Shown one piece after another: positions 1 to 11,600 of a stretch of DNA of 64,000 nt (positions are counted from its first letter, which is position 1; each line of letters opens with the position of its first letter). The stretch comes from Erigeron canadensis. Lineage: Eukaryota > Streptophyta > Magnoliopsida > Asterales > Asteraceae. Made by a program: the position numbers and the translations under genes. The stretch covers positions 8,791,513-8,855,512 of the forward strand of contig NC_057762.1 in the NCBI RefSeq assembly GCF_010389155.1, in the 5' to 3' direction. Below the pieces are notes generated by a model that was not told where the DNA came from, made no database searches, and worked only from the letters and a program-made list of their open reading frames with translations.

Positions 1-553
1 CTAGTAGTTTATAGTATAAATGAAAAAGTTATAGCTAGCTTTATACATTCCAAATTGAAGAAACCTGCTTATGTTAATGTAGTATCATAAAGTTAAAATA
101 TGTCTTTATTTCATTATATTGATTGTTTGGGATAAAATAGAATTAGAGTTTTTCTTTTATTATTTTTCAGATAAAGGAATTACTATATTTCAAATTGACA
201 TGATATATATAGGAACACTATTAAATATATATTATTTTTATATATCATGATTATTTGCCAAATTAATCAAGGTAAATCCCTATCATGCTTGACTAACTTA
301 ATTGAAATTAAAGCTTGGAGTAAACGTTGACCTGAAAATTTGACGGTTGCTACAGTTATCATATTATGATGCGCAATTTCAATAAATAAAATAATGGGTA
401 AGGTGGACTAAAATTTATTTAGTAATTATATTAAGATTAAGAAAAGAAAAGAAGATTGAATAGAAAACTACGATCAGTAATTAACATACATTGGTTTAAA
501 CTCTCATCTACGGTAAAACGGAAATAAATTTTAGTTCTAAGGAAACATCCTTA
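1..553. other. AT-rich intergenic sequence upstream of gene A
   Basis: No reading frame with a recognisable product is seen. Only the last part, from about position 520, matches sequence upstream of the other CSD/CCHC paralogues (an AAGGAAACATCCTT-like block). Confidence 0.6.
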
Positions 554-668
554 TTACTTGACGATCAAGTAATTTAATTAATAAATTAGAAAATCAAATT
601 TGGTAACTATCGCAAAAAAATAGAAGAAACCTAATCGAATTATAGCGTTTATTGCTATACTATATATA
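554..668 (+). promoter_or_regulatory. Promoter of CSD/CCHC gene A: palindrome plus TATA box
   Basis: TTACTTGACGATCAAGTAA at 554-572 is an inverted repeat with perfect 8-bp arms and a 3-bp centre. It is followed 89 bp later by TATATATA at 661-668, about 145 bp before the start codon. The same palindrome lies 75-81 bp before the TATA box of genes C, D and E. Shared position in paralogues suggests a protein-binding site, but common descent of the duplicated block also explains it. A run of about 23 A lies in the leader near 695-715. Confidence 0.6.
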
Positions 669-805
669 CAAGACCTCTAAGATCCTTTAAGACGCAAAAA
701 AAAAAAAAAAAAAAATTGTTCTCAATTCATTAATTAGGGTTAAGTTTTGCCGTTCAAAAAACCTTAAAAAATTCGTTAGGGTTTTAAGATCGAACGGCAG
801 CATCA

Positions 806-1052
806 ATGGCTGAAGGTATGAGTACAGGGGTAGTTGTTAGCTTTTACAAGGGTTACGGTTTTATCCGACCCGATGGAGCAGAGGAAGACGTGTTCGTACA
901 CCATTCTGAGATCCAATCAGATGGTTACCGAACTCTTCGTGAAGGTCAAAAGGTTACGTTTTCGGTTGCTGAAAAAGGTGGGCGTACGAAGGCTGTTACG
1001 GTCATCCCTATTGACATGTTGAATGTTAAGAGAAACCGTAAGAAGCGTAGTA

Positions 1053-1115
<63 letters not shown>

Positions 1116-1465
1116 TGGTTGGTGTTGAATGTTATAACTGTGGCGGTATTGGGCATCTTGCTAGGGATTGTAGTAGTCCTCGTCGCGATGTTATTAACGT
1201 TAATAACGGTGGTGGTGCTGGTGACGGTGCGGGTGATCGGTCGTGTTTTAGATGTGGAGCGCCGGGTCATATTGCAAGAGACTGTACTTGGGAGGAAGTG
1301 GTCGACGACCGCAAGTGTTATAACTGCGGTGAGGCTGGGCACATGGCGAGAGATTGTACTTCGAATTCTAATGGTGTTGGTGGTAAGAAGTCCGGTGATC
1401 GTTGCTATAACTGTAATAAAGTAGGACACTTTGCTCGCGATTGTCCAACTTCTAATGCTCGTTGA
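806..1465 (+). CDS. Gene A: cold-shock-domain protein with poly-Asn tract and four CCHC zinc knuckles
   Basis: 219-residue single-exon protein of the plant CSD/CCHC family (AtCSP and GRP2 relatives), nucleic-acid-binding proteins known as RNA chaperones. The CSD spans about residues 6-70, with RNP1-like KGYGFI (15-20) and RNP2-like VFVHHS (29-34). A basic linker (KRNRKKR) leads into 20 consecutive Asn (84-103). Four CX2CX4HX4C knuckles follow at 109-122, 147-160, 171-184 and 200-213, separated by Gly/Asn/Asp-rich spacers. The ATG at 806 is preferred because its MAEGM start recurs in gene E and, as MAEEGM, in B. It is the first of five same-strand paralogues. The Asn run is encoded only by AAT and is absent from the other copies. 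Nuclear or cytoplasmic RNA binding is inferred from the family. Confidence 0.88.
1055..1114 (+). repeat. (AAT)20 trinucleotide microsatellite in coding sequence
   Basis: Twenty uninterrupted AAT codons encode Asn84-Asn103 of gene A. Gene B has only NNSNNN at the matching place, so the tract has probably expanded by slippage in A and may vary in length between individuals. Confidence 0.95.
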
Positions 1466-3203
1466 TAGTATTTTGAAAAGATTAGGATTTTTATTAATCG
1501 TACGTGTTTGTTTCTGATTTAATTTGGTATGTGTGACAATCTAATGAAAGATATTGTGGTGGTTTTGGCTAATTAAATCGTTTTCGTTTCTGAGTTAATT
1601 TCAATTAATTTGATATGTGTGAATATTTTTTAATATTTCTCTTAGCTTTGCCTGTTTGTATTGTAGCTGCGTTTGAATGGGTTACATAAGTATATTTGTT
1701 AACCCGTTTAGATTTCCGGATAGTTAATATATCGAATTTGAACTCTATCTATTCTATGAGTAGTCTTAATTGTTTGGTTTTAGGTGCTTGGTAAACTTAA
1801 TTAATCTTGATATTACCTTGTCAATCATGTATATTGAGAAAAACTTCAAATTAGAAGGGTCAGTCGTTGTTTGATAGAAAATCGTCGAATAGAAGAAGTA
1901 TCATTAGTTTAGCCACCCGAATGAAAATTTACATAATACTTGTTTTGGTTAGAGAAGGGCCACGAGATGGTTTTCGAATCATGAGAACACCCTATAATCC
2001 ACCTCGTTTATTTATGTTAAATGTGTGGTAAAAGAACCCGATTTCATTGAGTCTTTTTGAAAGACCAAAAGACTGTTAATTTCCAGGTCCACCATGGTCT
2101 ATTTTTATGAAACTGGATTTCCAAGTCTCGACATATACCTAGTTCAATCAAATTAAAATAACATAGACTGCTCGATCTGCATAATGTCTTGATTGGGTTT
2201 TAGACCAATTTTACACTGTGCGCAGTTGCGCTAATGATTCCAGGACACTCTCAGAATTGGGCCATGCATGGGCCAAAGTACCCACCTTGATCATATATCA
2301 GCCTGTTAAGTACCTAATAAGACCTTGTTAAGGAAACTTTGTTTTTTCTGGACGGAAATTTTGGATTCTGCACCATACTTCAAATCTAAAAGGAAATTAT
2401 ATTTTGGAAAAGGAAAATGCTAGGTTGACTAAGGTTTTACAAAAATTTATATACTAACTGACATGGCATAATAGGTGGACTCTCCATGTGGCGTATAATC
2501 ACTTTTTGGTTTCACAATTACGTACTTACTATGAGTTTCAGAGGTTTTTTTAATACCAAACTACTGCAAATGAAGAATGAAATTTAATCAATAAAATTTG
2601 GTACAATTAAAATCTTTAACTTATCAAAAACTTACCTAAGATTAAAACAAAATACGCCTATATATTCCATCATAGCTTGCCTCAAAATGACCTCTTAAAC
2701 TTATGAAATGTCAAACTCGCAATATTCCAGGTGGTAAAATAAATATCGAACAAATAGGTCTGTTCAAGGAGACGTGAAGTCACTTTGATTGATTTCACAA
2801 TGACTTTCAACAGTCATCAATGTGTAATTCTTAATTAGATAATAAACCACATTTTTATACCTAAGTTCTCTGTTCCATAACTTTACGACATTTGTTTCTT
2901 TCTGTAGGGAATATGAAAAAGGCCAAGCCAAAATACAAAAGTTAACAATCACCTTCTTGAAACATTACTTACAAAACAAACTCCAATGGTGCTTACGTAG
3001 CTCCAATACTACTCGTTAAGGAATTTCATCAAACACATGGTATGGATTTCATCGGTAACCTATTGACATTAAAAACACATAGCAGATAAAAGAGATTACA
3101 ATTAAACCCAAAATACTCGTAAAAGAAAATCACTACAAAAAGAAGACTAAAGCAGTAAAGCCTACAATTGTTAACCCAAAATTAAAACAATAGGATCTGA
3201 TTA
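1466..3203. other. Intergenic sequence after gene A
   Basis: The first 250 bases resemble the 3' flanks of the other paralogues (a 'tatgtgtgacaatct' motif followed by 'ttgtggtggttttggct'), so the duplicated unit extends past the stop codon. Nothing recognisable follows; the reading frame at 2764-2952 on the minus strand has no familiar features. Confidence 0.5.
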
Positions 3204-3610
3204 TTTATACTATATTATAAAGCAAAAAGTCTTTTTATAAATTTAAGTTTCAACATTTACTTTTCCAAAATGTCATCCTATATAATGTATATTTACCTAA
3301 AATAATTATATTACCTTTTCTTTCTACCCAAATCTTAACCAATCATTTTTTTTTTCTCTCCCCCATAAATCAAATATTCTCTTGATTCATTCAAAATCTT
3401 TTATCTCAAAAACCGTACATCGATAAATCATAAATCTTATATGGGTGTTCTTAAAATTTCATGCTCTTTCATTAGAGATGTCATTCGATATACTTTCGAC
3501 GAATTTTTAAATATAAGGGCAGAGCCCGTATAGCTAAGGCATTTGGCTATCACACTCTATAACCTATCACCACACCATCTCACCGCCGTAACGCTCGGGT
3601 ACTTACTCTT
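3204..3610 (+). mobile_element. Non-autonomous Helitron-like repeat, copy 1
   Basis: Starts near a TATACTATATTATAAAGC motif and ends after a CCGCCGTAACGCTCGG hairpin-like segment. The internal text (a 'cattcgatatactttcgacgaattttta' region, then 'aaggcatttggctatcacactctat') is shared with 13097-13720 and, inverted, with 54675-55005. No coding capacity. Helitron assignment rests on the terminal hairpin style and lack of inverted ends; the 3' CTRR end is degenerate here. Confidence 0.45.
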
Positions 3611-5333
3611 GTAATATATAAATTGAAAAATAAAAAAAATAATAATTAAAAGATAACCCACCTTTTAAATGGAAAAGCCAATACAGTTTACATTATATTT
3701 CAATTTGGTAATAACCAAAAAAAAAAGGAGTTAAGAGCAGGAATGGTACCTATGGTAGTGTGGTTTGTCACCTTTTGTAATTCTGTTGCTTTTTTAGGAC
3801 GTTTGATTCTTGAAGACATGTTTAAGTTGTCCTTTCTAATTAACGAATACGCTAATTAGTCTCAACAAGTGTCTCATGTAAGTAATATGTGAAGGGTATT
3901 AATGTCTTTCCATATATACAAACCTACGCATCACTAATTTACTCCTTTTAACCCATTTAAAAACTCACATTTATATCACCCAAAAAATGAAAAAGTGAAA
4001 AGCGCACACAACTACTAAGATCAATAAAATGCTAACATTATTAAGACTAAGCGATATGTCCAGTCCTGAAATTTTTGATGCTTAGAACATGACGTTTTAT
4101 AAATGCCCGTATCAAATTTTATAACCGAACAACTCACTATTTTAGTAGTAAAGTATTTCCTATCTTGTCATAACCTAATATTGCTTTTAACTTAAGCATT
4201 TAATCGATTTTGTTGATTTAAAAGGTCATGTGTCTTATACTTTAAATCTAAACGATCACAAAATTATACACCGTAAAGTTTTTAGAATATGAGTTATTAG
4301 TTTAAAAAAAACATGTAATAAAATATATTTTATTTAAAAGTTTTGTTCTGCATATAAAATTGTTTTTATTGTCTTAAACAATTAAAATATCTCATAACTA
4401 TAATATACTATGGAAAATTATGTGATTTGAATTGGGGTTATAAGAAGTACGAGTATAAAAGTGATGGATAAGTATATACGTGAAAGGACATGATTACCCC
4501 TCATATGTTTACTCAAGTGGGGCACTTAGCAAATGGATCCGTTAGATTGGGATTGCATCTGCAACTAGTACATGTCTTCAGGGGATCACTGATGCTAAGA
4601 TATCAAGAGACGGACTGTCGCTGTAAAAAGTGACAAACCACAAGGACCATTCTTGTATTTAACATAAAAAAATTACACTAGTAAAAATAAAAAGTGATTA
4701 ACAAAGCTGTTAATGGGAAAAATAAAAACTTCGATTCAGTTCTTCTCAATATAAAAAGACTTCTATATTCGAAAGACCAGAAGAAATCGTGGGAAGGATT
4801 AGCATGGTGGAAGAAAACAAGATTGGTAGACTGTTTAGTGGAAAAATGAAGTTCCTTGGGTTATTTTTATTTTAATGTATTTGTTATTTTTCTAAATATA
4901 AAATTGAAAATTTAAATAACTAAGATAGGTTTGGTAGTGAGAGTCAAGTTTGTAAATTAGAACGTTTAATTTTAAGTACGGACAATCGTACATTGCAATA
5001 TGTTTAGTTAAATAAAAAAAGTATGTGATAATAAATAAAAAATATCAAGTCAAGATAAAAAATACAAACAGATATTATCTAAAAAATATTACAAAAAATA
5101 AACACAATATATGGTTCAATGTTTTGGAATTATATTTTTTTTATTTAATTTTACCAACAGCTTTTTTACATTTAAAATTCCATGTTTACCATATTAAAAT
5201 TGTCATAAACAGCGCATCAACGTAAACCGAGTTAATAATTAAAATAATTATATAAATTAGAAAATTAAATTAGGCAACTAACTATCGCAAATTTTTTTGA
5301 AGAAACCTGTCGAATTAGGGTTTATTGGTCTAG
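3611..5333. other. Intergenic sequence upstream of gene B
   Basis: AT-rich. An imperfect inverted repeat pairs about 3738-3782 with 4622-4659 around the core GTGGTTTGTCAC, possibly the ends of an old DNA element. Short frames such as 5025-5225 look like AT-rich noise. From about 5255 the sequence matches the TATA-proximal block of the paralogues ('actatcgcaa', then 'aattagggtttattg'). Confidence 0.45.
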
Positions 5334-5341
5334 TATATATA
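5334..5341 (+). promoter_or_regulatory. TATA box of gene B
   Basis: TATATATA lies in the same context (CTAGTATATATAC, then GACCTCAAAGA) as in the other paralogues, about 136 bp before the ATG. Unlike A, C, D and E, no TTACTTGA-N3-TCAAGTAA palindrome is found upstream; similarity fades just before the point where it would lie. Confidence 0.6.
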
Positions 5342-5476
5342 CAAGACCTCAAAGACTCTTTTAGGACGTAAAAGTTGGTGTTTTTAATCGATCATTAATT
5401 GGGGTTTTTGCCGTTCAGAAAATAAAAAGAATTATTTAGGGTATTAATTAATTAATTAAGAACGGCAGCAGCATCA

Positions 5477-6088
5477 ATGGCTGAAGAAGGTATGAGTAAC
5501 ACAGGGGTAGTAGTTAGGTTTTATGGTCGCGGTTACGGTTTTATCAAACCCGATGGAGCCGAGGTAAACCTGTTCGTTCACCATTCTGAGATCCAATCAG
5601 ATGGTTATCGGATTCTTCGTGAAGGTCAGAAGGTTACGTTTTTGGTTGCTGAGATGGAAGATGGGCGTACCAAGGCTGTTAAGGTCACCCCAATCGACAA
5701 GTTGAATGTTAAGAGAAACCATAAGAAGCGAAGTAATAATAGTAATAATAATGTGGTTGGTGTTGAATGTTATAACTGTGGTGGTTTTGCGCATCTTGCA
5801 AGGGATTGTAGTAGTCCTGTTAACGTTACTAACGGTCGCTCTGCTAACGATCGCAAGTGTTTTAACTGTGGAGTGTTGGGTCATATTGCTAGGGATTGTG
5901 ATCGTGAAGTTAAAAGTAGCGGCGGTGAATGCTATAACTGTGGTGTGGTTGGGCATATGGCAAAGGACTGTACTTCAAATTCCGGTGGTGGTACTAAGAG
6001 GTCCGGTGGTGGTGATGGTAGCTGCTACAATTGTCGTCAAAAAGGACACTTTGCTCGCGAATGCCCTTCTGCTGCTAGTGCTCGTTGA
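5477..6088 (+). CDS. Gene B: cold-shock-domain protein with four CCHC zinc knuckles
   Basis: 203-residue single-exon paralogue of gene A with the same plan: CSD at about 8-74 (RGYGFI at 18-23, LFVHHS at 32-37), a basic linker KRNHKKR, a short NNSNNN tract, then CX2CX4HX4C knuckles at 98-111, 128-141, 152-165 and 183-196, ending RECPSAASAR. The first knuckle reads CGGFAHLARDC, with Ala where Gly usually precedes the His; the metal ligands are intact. The ATG at 5477 opens MAEEGMSNTG, matching the paralogues. Predicted RNA chaperone by family. The 3' end of a minus-strand Copia element lies about 200 bp downstream. Confidence 0.88.
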   Translation: MAEEGMSNTGVVVRFYGRGYGFIKPDGAEVNLFVHHSEIQSDGYRILREGQKVTFLVAEMEDGRTKAVKVTPIDKLNVKRNHKKRSNNSNNNVVGVECYNCGGFAHLARDCSSPVNVTNGRSANDRKCFNCGVLGHIARDCDREVKSSGGECYNCGVVGHMAKDCTSNSGGGTKRSGGGDGSCYNCRQKGHFARECPSAASAR

Positions 6089-6292
6089 TATTGTATTTTA
6101 GTGACACTAAATATATAGTCTTTCAAAAGTTATCAATTTTATAGAATTGATTGTTATTGTTTTTGATTTAGTTTAATATGTGTGGCAATCTTATCAAATA
6201 TATTATGGCGTACGTGTTTTTGCTATCGTTAATGGTCTCTTCAACGCATAAAAGTTCAAACTATTTGTAAAAATGCTACCTCGATTGATTAT

Positions 6293-6638
6293 TGAGAATA
6301 AGACCTAAGATCTATTACAACTCGATGACAATGATCTGTCCACAAATGTGTGCAGATCTAAGAATAATAACCACAATATTGTGATGAAGAACGAATTCAG
6401 AAAGAATGAAACATACAGAACCGAATACAGATAAACACTCGAAGACCTGAACCCTAAATTACATATGTATTGTATTTATACTGATCGTCTTTCCAAGCTT
6501 GACATTATTGGTACCTGTAGAATACAAAGATAATAGAAAATACCCTCGGTCTTACCTTCTTACCTGTAGTAGCAGAATGAGTCCCTAAAGAATATCAAAC
6601 TTAGAAGTTTGACACTCAGCATGATAGTAAAAATAACA
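6293..6638 (-). repeat. 3' LTR of Copia element 1
   Basis: On the minus strand it runs from TGTTATTTTTACTATC, directly after the polypurine tract, to a TTCTCA end. There is no partner LTR in the window, so the far boundary at 6293 is an estimate from the TG...CA rule. Confidence 0.55.
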
Positions 6639-6677
6639 TCCTCCCTTAAACTTATAAGTTTGAAAAGAACAAAAAAA

Positions 6678-8166
6678 TTAAACCTTTTTAAACATGTCAT
6701 GCATATTGAGTTTTTTGTATAGATCACGAAAGTGAGCATCACCTAAACCTTTTGTAAAGATATCTGCTACTTGATCATAAGAATCAATTTTGATAGTAGA
6801 GATCATACCTGAGCTTACCTTCTCTCTTACAACATGAAGATCTATCTCAAAATGTTTTGATTTCTCATGAAACACGGGATTGGCAGCTAATTGAATGGCA
6901 GAATTATTATCACAGTACAAGCTTACAGGAAGTAAGTTTGTCACACCCAATTCAGACAAAATATTTGAAATCCAAATAATTTCACAAGTAGCAGATGCCA
7001 TGCATCTATATTCAGCTTCTATAGAAGATCTGGATATAGTAGCTTGCTTCATGCTTTTCCATGACACTAAAGATTTTCCAAAGTAAACACAAAAACCAGA
7101 GACAGATTCTCTAGTACTAGGACATTTTGCCCAGTTTGCATCAGCATACAAACTAAGCTTCAAATCACAATTTTTTTCAAACTGAATACCGAGACCAGGA
7201 CTGTTTTTTAAATATCTAAGAACTCTTAAAGTAGCTTTGACATGAGACTGCAAGGGTGCATGCATATGTTGGCTAAGACAGTGAACTGAATAAGATATAT
7301 CAAGCCTAGTGTTGGTTAAGTAAATAAGTTTTCCAACCAACTTCTGATATTGAGTGACATCTTTAATATACTTATCATCGTGTCTTTCTTTAACATTTAA
7401 AACAACATTTGCAGGCAAAGGGGTAGCCGCAGGTTTGGCTGCCAATAACCCAAACTCATGCAAAAGTTCCAAACAATACTTTCTTTGAGTCATACAAACA
7501 CCTTTATCATTCTCCAAAACTTCAATCCCCAAAAAATATTTTAAAAGACCTAAATCTTTAGTTAAGAAATTATTGCTCAAAAACTGTTTAAATTTTTCAA
7601 TTTCACCAGTGTTATCTCCAGTTATAACAATGTCATCTACATAAACCAATAAAGCAATAAATCCAGAATCACTCCTTTTAGTATAGAGAGAATAATCATA
7701 CTTACTTTGAATGAAGCCATGTTCAGTTAAAGCACTAGTAAGCTTAGCATTCCATTGTCTAGGAGCTTGTTTGAGACCATAAAGAGACTTGACAAGTTTG
7801 CAAACTTTGTTAGATCCATACTCAGAACAACCAAGAGGAAGATCCATATAAACATCTTCTTCCAAATCACCATACAAAAAGGCATTGTTAACATCAAGTT
7901 GAAACAATTTCCAACCTTTATTAATAGCTAAACTAATCAAACATCTCACAGTAACCATTTTAACTACAGGACTAAAAGTCTCCTCATAATCAAAGTCCAC
8001 TCTTTGACTGTAACCTTTAGCAACTAACCTAGCTTTATATCTTTCAACCTCCCTTGAAGCTTTATATTTGATTTTGTAAATCCATTTGCATCCAATAGTT
8101 TTTCTATCACTAGGTAAATCAGTAATTTCCCAGGTATTGTTTCTATATAAAGCTTCAAGTTCATTA
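6678..8166 (-). CDS. Copia pol fragment: reverse transcriptase and RNase H
   Basis: About 495 codons open without a stop up to the breakpoint at 8167. Reading toward the C-terminus: RT start (TWEITDLP, GCKWIYKIKYK, ARLVAKGYSQ, ETFSPVVKM), the fingers/palm segment QLDVNNAFLYGDLEEDVYM and SLYGLKQAPRQW, the catalytic YVDD box, the DISYSVHCLSQ segment and a Copia RNase H (YADANWA, SSIEAEYR, LYCDNNSAIQLAANPVFHEKSKH, ending in the DIFTKGL box). Methionine starts inside it are irrelevant because the real protein is a Gag-Pol polyprotein whose N-terminal part is absent. Confidence 0.9.
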
Positions 8167-8534
8167 TGTTAGGAACTCGGTTCTGATTAAACACACACAC
8201 ACAACTGAAATCTGGAAATCAAACAGAAAATAAAGAACACAAAGATTTAACGTGGTATCTCACACACGGTATGTGTGTGAACTAATCCACGGGGGGGGGG
8301 GGGGGGGCAACTAGGGTTTTTCTTTTTTATTGAGTGATAATAAAATCTGTACAAGAGATGAGTATTTATAGGCTACAGAATTAGGGTTAGCAAACTTGCT
8401 CCCCAAGATAGACAACAACCGACCCATAAATTAATTAAGGCTGGCTGTACAGCAGCCCATCTAATAAGGCCTTCTGCCCTATAAAATAAATTCTGTGCAG
8501 CCCTAGTTGGGCCTAAGACAACATACGGCTAACA
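8167..8534 (-). repeat. 3' LTR of Copia element 2
   Basis: A 368-bp segment with short inverted ends TGTTAG and CTAACA, directly next to the polypurine tract. Its left edge interrupts the pol frame of element 1. No second copy is present. A run of 17 G lies inside it. Confidence 0.8.
8291..8307 (+). repeat. Poly-G run of 17 in a Copia LTR
   Basis: Seventeen consecutive G (C on the LTR strand). Homopolymers like this are error-prone in sequencing, so the true length is uncertain. Confidence 0.8.
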
Positions 8535-8650
8535 ATCTCCCACTTGGTGTCTTCGGACCTCCAACTTGCACTAACTTCAGTCTCTTCTATACACGGTAAT
8601 AAGAACCCCTCCTGTTCTTCAATGCTCCCTAGTTACCCCCGGCCTTCTCA

Positions 8651-11600
8651 TCAGTTAACCTGAAGGCCAGCTGAAGCTATGCATAGCTTCAGCTTTTCCA
8701 GCACCACACATTTGGTAAACATATCTGCTGGATTACTAGCACCTGAGATGCTCTTCAGACTGATAGTGCCATCACCGATCAGATCTGTGACAAAATGATA
8801 CCTCATCCCGATGTGCTTCGTCTTCCCATGATAGACTGGATTTTTCGCCAATTTAACAGCACTCTCATTGTCACAATACAATGAGTAATCAGCCTGTTGC
8901 TTCCCTAACTATTCAAGAAAAGTCTTCAACTAAACTAGTTCTTTGCTTGCCTCTGCAACTGCCATATACTCGGCTTCTGTTGTAGATAAAGCTACACTTT
9001 TCTAAAGTCTGGACATCCAACTTACTGCTGTACCTCCCACTGTAAAGATATACCCGATAGTGCTCTTAAATGTACCTTTACAACCACCTAGATCAGCATC
9101 AGTATAGCCTCTGAGTATAGCATCCTTTCCCTTGAAATACAACCCCATATTCTGAGTACCCTTCAGATAACGAAGAATCCACTTAACCCCTTCCCAATGA
9201 TCTTTCCCCGGATTAGACATGAATCGACTGACAACCCCCACGGCATGAGCAATATCTGGTCGGGTGCAAACCATTGCATACATAAGACTCCCAACCACTG
9301 ATGCATATGGAACCTTGGCCATCTCTCTTTTGCCTTCTTCATCTTTTGGAGATTTATCTTTGGTAAGGACCAAATGAGATCCCAATGGAGTATTTCTCGG
9401 TTTGGTCTTCTCATCATTCATCTTGAACCGATCTAACACTTTCCCAATGTATTTCTCTTGGGACAAGGTTAGAGAACCGTCTTTCTTGTTTCTGGAGATG
9501 CTCATTCCCAATATCTGTCTGGCTGGACCCAAGTCTTTCATCTCGAACTCATGGGACATCTGTTTCTTCAACTTGTTGATTTCATGCATGTCAGCTCCAA
9601 CAATCAGCATATCATCAACATACAATAGCAAAATGATATAAGAGTTTTTGAATTTCTTGAAGTAACAACAATGATCCATCTAGCATCTTTTAAAACCGGA
9701 CCTCTCCATAAAGTTATCAAACTTCAAGTACCACTGTCTAGGCGCCTGTTTCAGACCATATAAACTCTTTTTCAATTTGCATACCCAGTCTTCTTTTCCG
9801 ACAACCTGAAATCCTTCGGGCTGTGCCATATAAATGTCTTCATTTAGGTCACCATGTAGAAAAGCTGTCTTCACATCTAGCTGCTCTAAATGCAATTTTT
9901 CTACTGCTACAATACTGAGAACAAGCCTGATGGTAGTCATCTTCACAACTGGGGAGAAGATCTCATCATAATCAACCCCTTTTTCTGTTGAAACCCCTTG
10001 ACAACTAAACGAGCTTTGAATCGTTTAGACCCATCGTGTTCATCTTTGACCCTGTAAATCCATTTATTCTGTAATGCTCTCTTACTCTACGGAAGCTTTA
10101 CCAAAACCCAAGTTTTGTTCTTTTCAAGAGAGCTCATTTCTTCTTTCATTGCATTCTCCCACTGGTGATTATCTTTCGCCTTGACTGCTTCTGTGTAACT
10201 ATCTGGTTCACCATTTTCAGTCAAAAGAATGTAATTTGCTGAAGGATCATAGAATTGAGTCTGCTTTCTAAGTCTGGTGGATCTCCTAACAAAATGATCA
10301 TTCTGGTCAGGTTGTAGTGTTTGTTGTTCTTCATCTAAAACTGAACTCCCACTATCAGAGGATTCCGCTTCCTCATTATTTCCACTATTATCAAACTCAA
10401 ACTCTGTGTCGACATTTTCTGGTTCTGTAGCCGGTTCAGCGATCGATTTAGCTTTCTGGTTACTAGTTCCTATCTCGAACTCTACTTGCTGTTTCTGAAC
10501 CTTTGAGTTTGATCCTGTTAAATCTTTATACAACTCAGACTCATTAAAAGTGGCATGTTTACTTCGAACTACTTTTCTGCTTTCTGAATCCCAAAGCCTG
10601 TAGCCCATCTTATCTGACCCATAACCAATGAAAATGTATTTCTTGGCTTTTGCATCTAGCTTGTCTCTGTCTTGATCCAGATCATATGCACTACACCCAG
10701 ATATCTTTAAGTGTTTGTATTTCACAACTTCCCCTTTCCATTCTTCCTGTGGCACTTTGTATCCCAACGGTACTGATAAACCCCGATTGATTAAATAAGC
10801 AGCAGTATTGACTGCATCTGCCCAGAACATCTTTGGTAACCCTGCATTTAACCTCATGCTTCTGGCTCTCTCATTTAATGTTCTGTTCATCCTTTCTGCA
10901 ACCCCGTTTTGCTGAGGTGTGCCCGGGACTGTATTAATCATCCGAATGCCATGTTTAGCACAATAATCAACGAATTCCTTGCTGACATATTCTCCTCCAT
11001 TGTCTGACTTCAAAGCCTTCACCTTCAAATTAGTTTCATTTTCAACAGCAATTTTCCATTTCTTAAAAGTATCAAAAACATCAGATTTATGCTTAAGAAA
11101 TTTTACCCAGACCTTGCGTGTTGAATCGTCAATGAAGGTGACATAGTAGTGATTTCCGGCCACTAAAGCAACTGTAGTAGGTCCATAAACATCAGTGTGA
11201 ACAAGCTCTAACTTCTGAGACTTTGGAGCTTTTTCTGTCCTAGCAAAGGATACTTTCTTTTTCTTGCTGAGAACACACGGTTCACAAAATTCAGATTCAA
11301 CCTTCTTCAGTTCTGGAAGTTTTCCTCTAGCGACAACCATTTTCATCCCCTTTTCACTCATGTGGCCGAGTCGTTGATACCAAAGCTTTGACAGACTCGG
11401 CATTCTGGAAACTGCATTAGCACTCCCTGCAGGCACTTCAACCATATACAAGCTACCCCGTTTCTTTCCTTTGGCAATTACCATACTACCCTTGACAACC
11501 CTCCACTGTCCACCCCCAAAGTAGACACCGTACCCCTGGTCGTCTAATTGCCCAACAGAAATCAACATTCTTTTCAATTCTGGAATTAATCTAACATTTT

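Larger units (their letters stand above)
6293..8166 (-). mobile_element. Copia-type LTR retrotransposon 1, 3' part only
   Basis: Read on the minus strand this is reverse transcriptase, RNase H, a purine-rich tract (AAGGGAGGA) and a 3' LTR. The 5' half is missing: at 8167 the pol frame is cut by the LTR of a second Copia element in the same orientation. The reading frame is still open, so this copy was probably young when interrupted, or the part preserved happens to lack stops. Confidence 0.85.

Noticed and set aside
1055..1114. Non-coding status of gene A because of the long repeat
   Set aside because: The repeat is a multiple of three, frame continues through four intact zinc knuckles, and paralogue B has the same layout with a short Asn stretch.
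917..1429. Minus-strand 170-residue frame with a poly-Ile run
   Set aside because: It is the antisense shadow of gene A; the Ile run is just the complement of the AAT repeat.
6895..9641. Plus-strand frames inside the Copia elements (6895-7086, 9402-9641)
   Set aside because: They lie antisense to clear reverse-transcriptase and RNase H coding sequence and have no features of their own.
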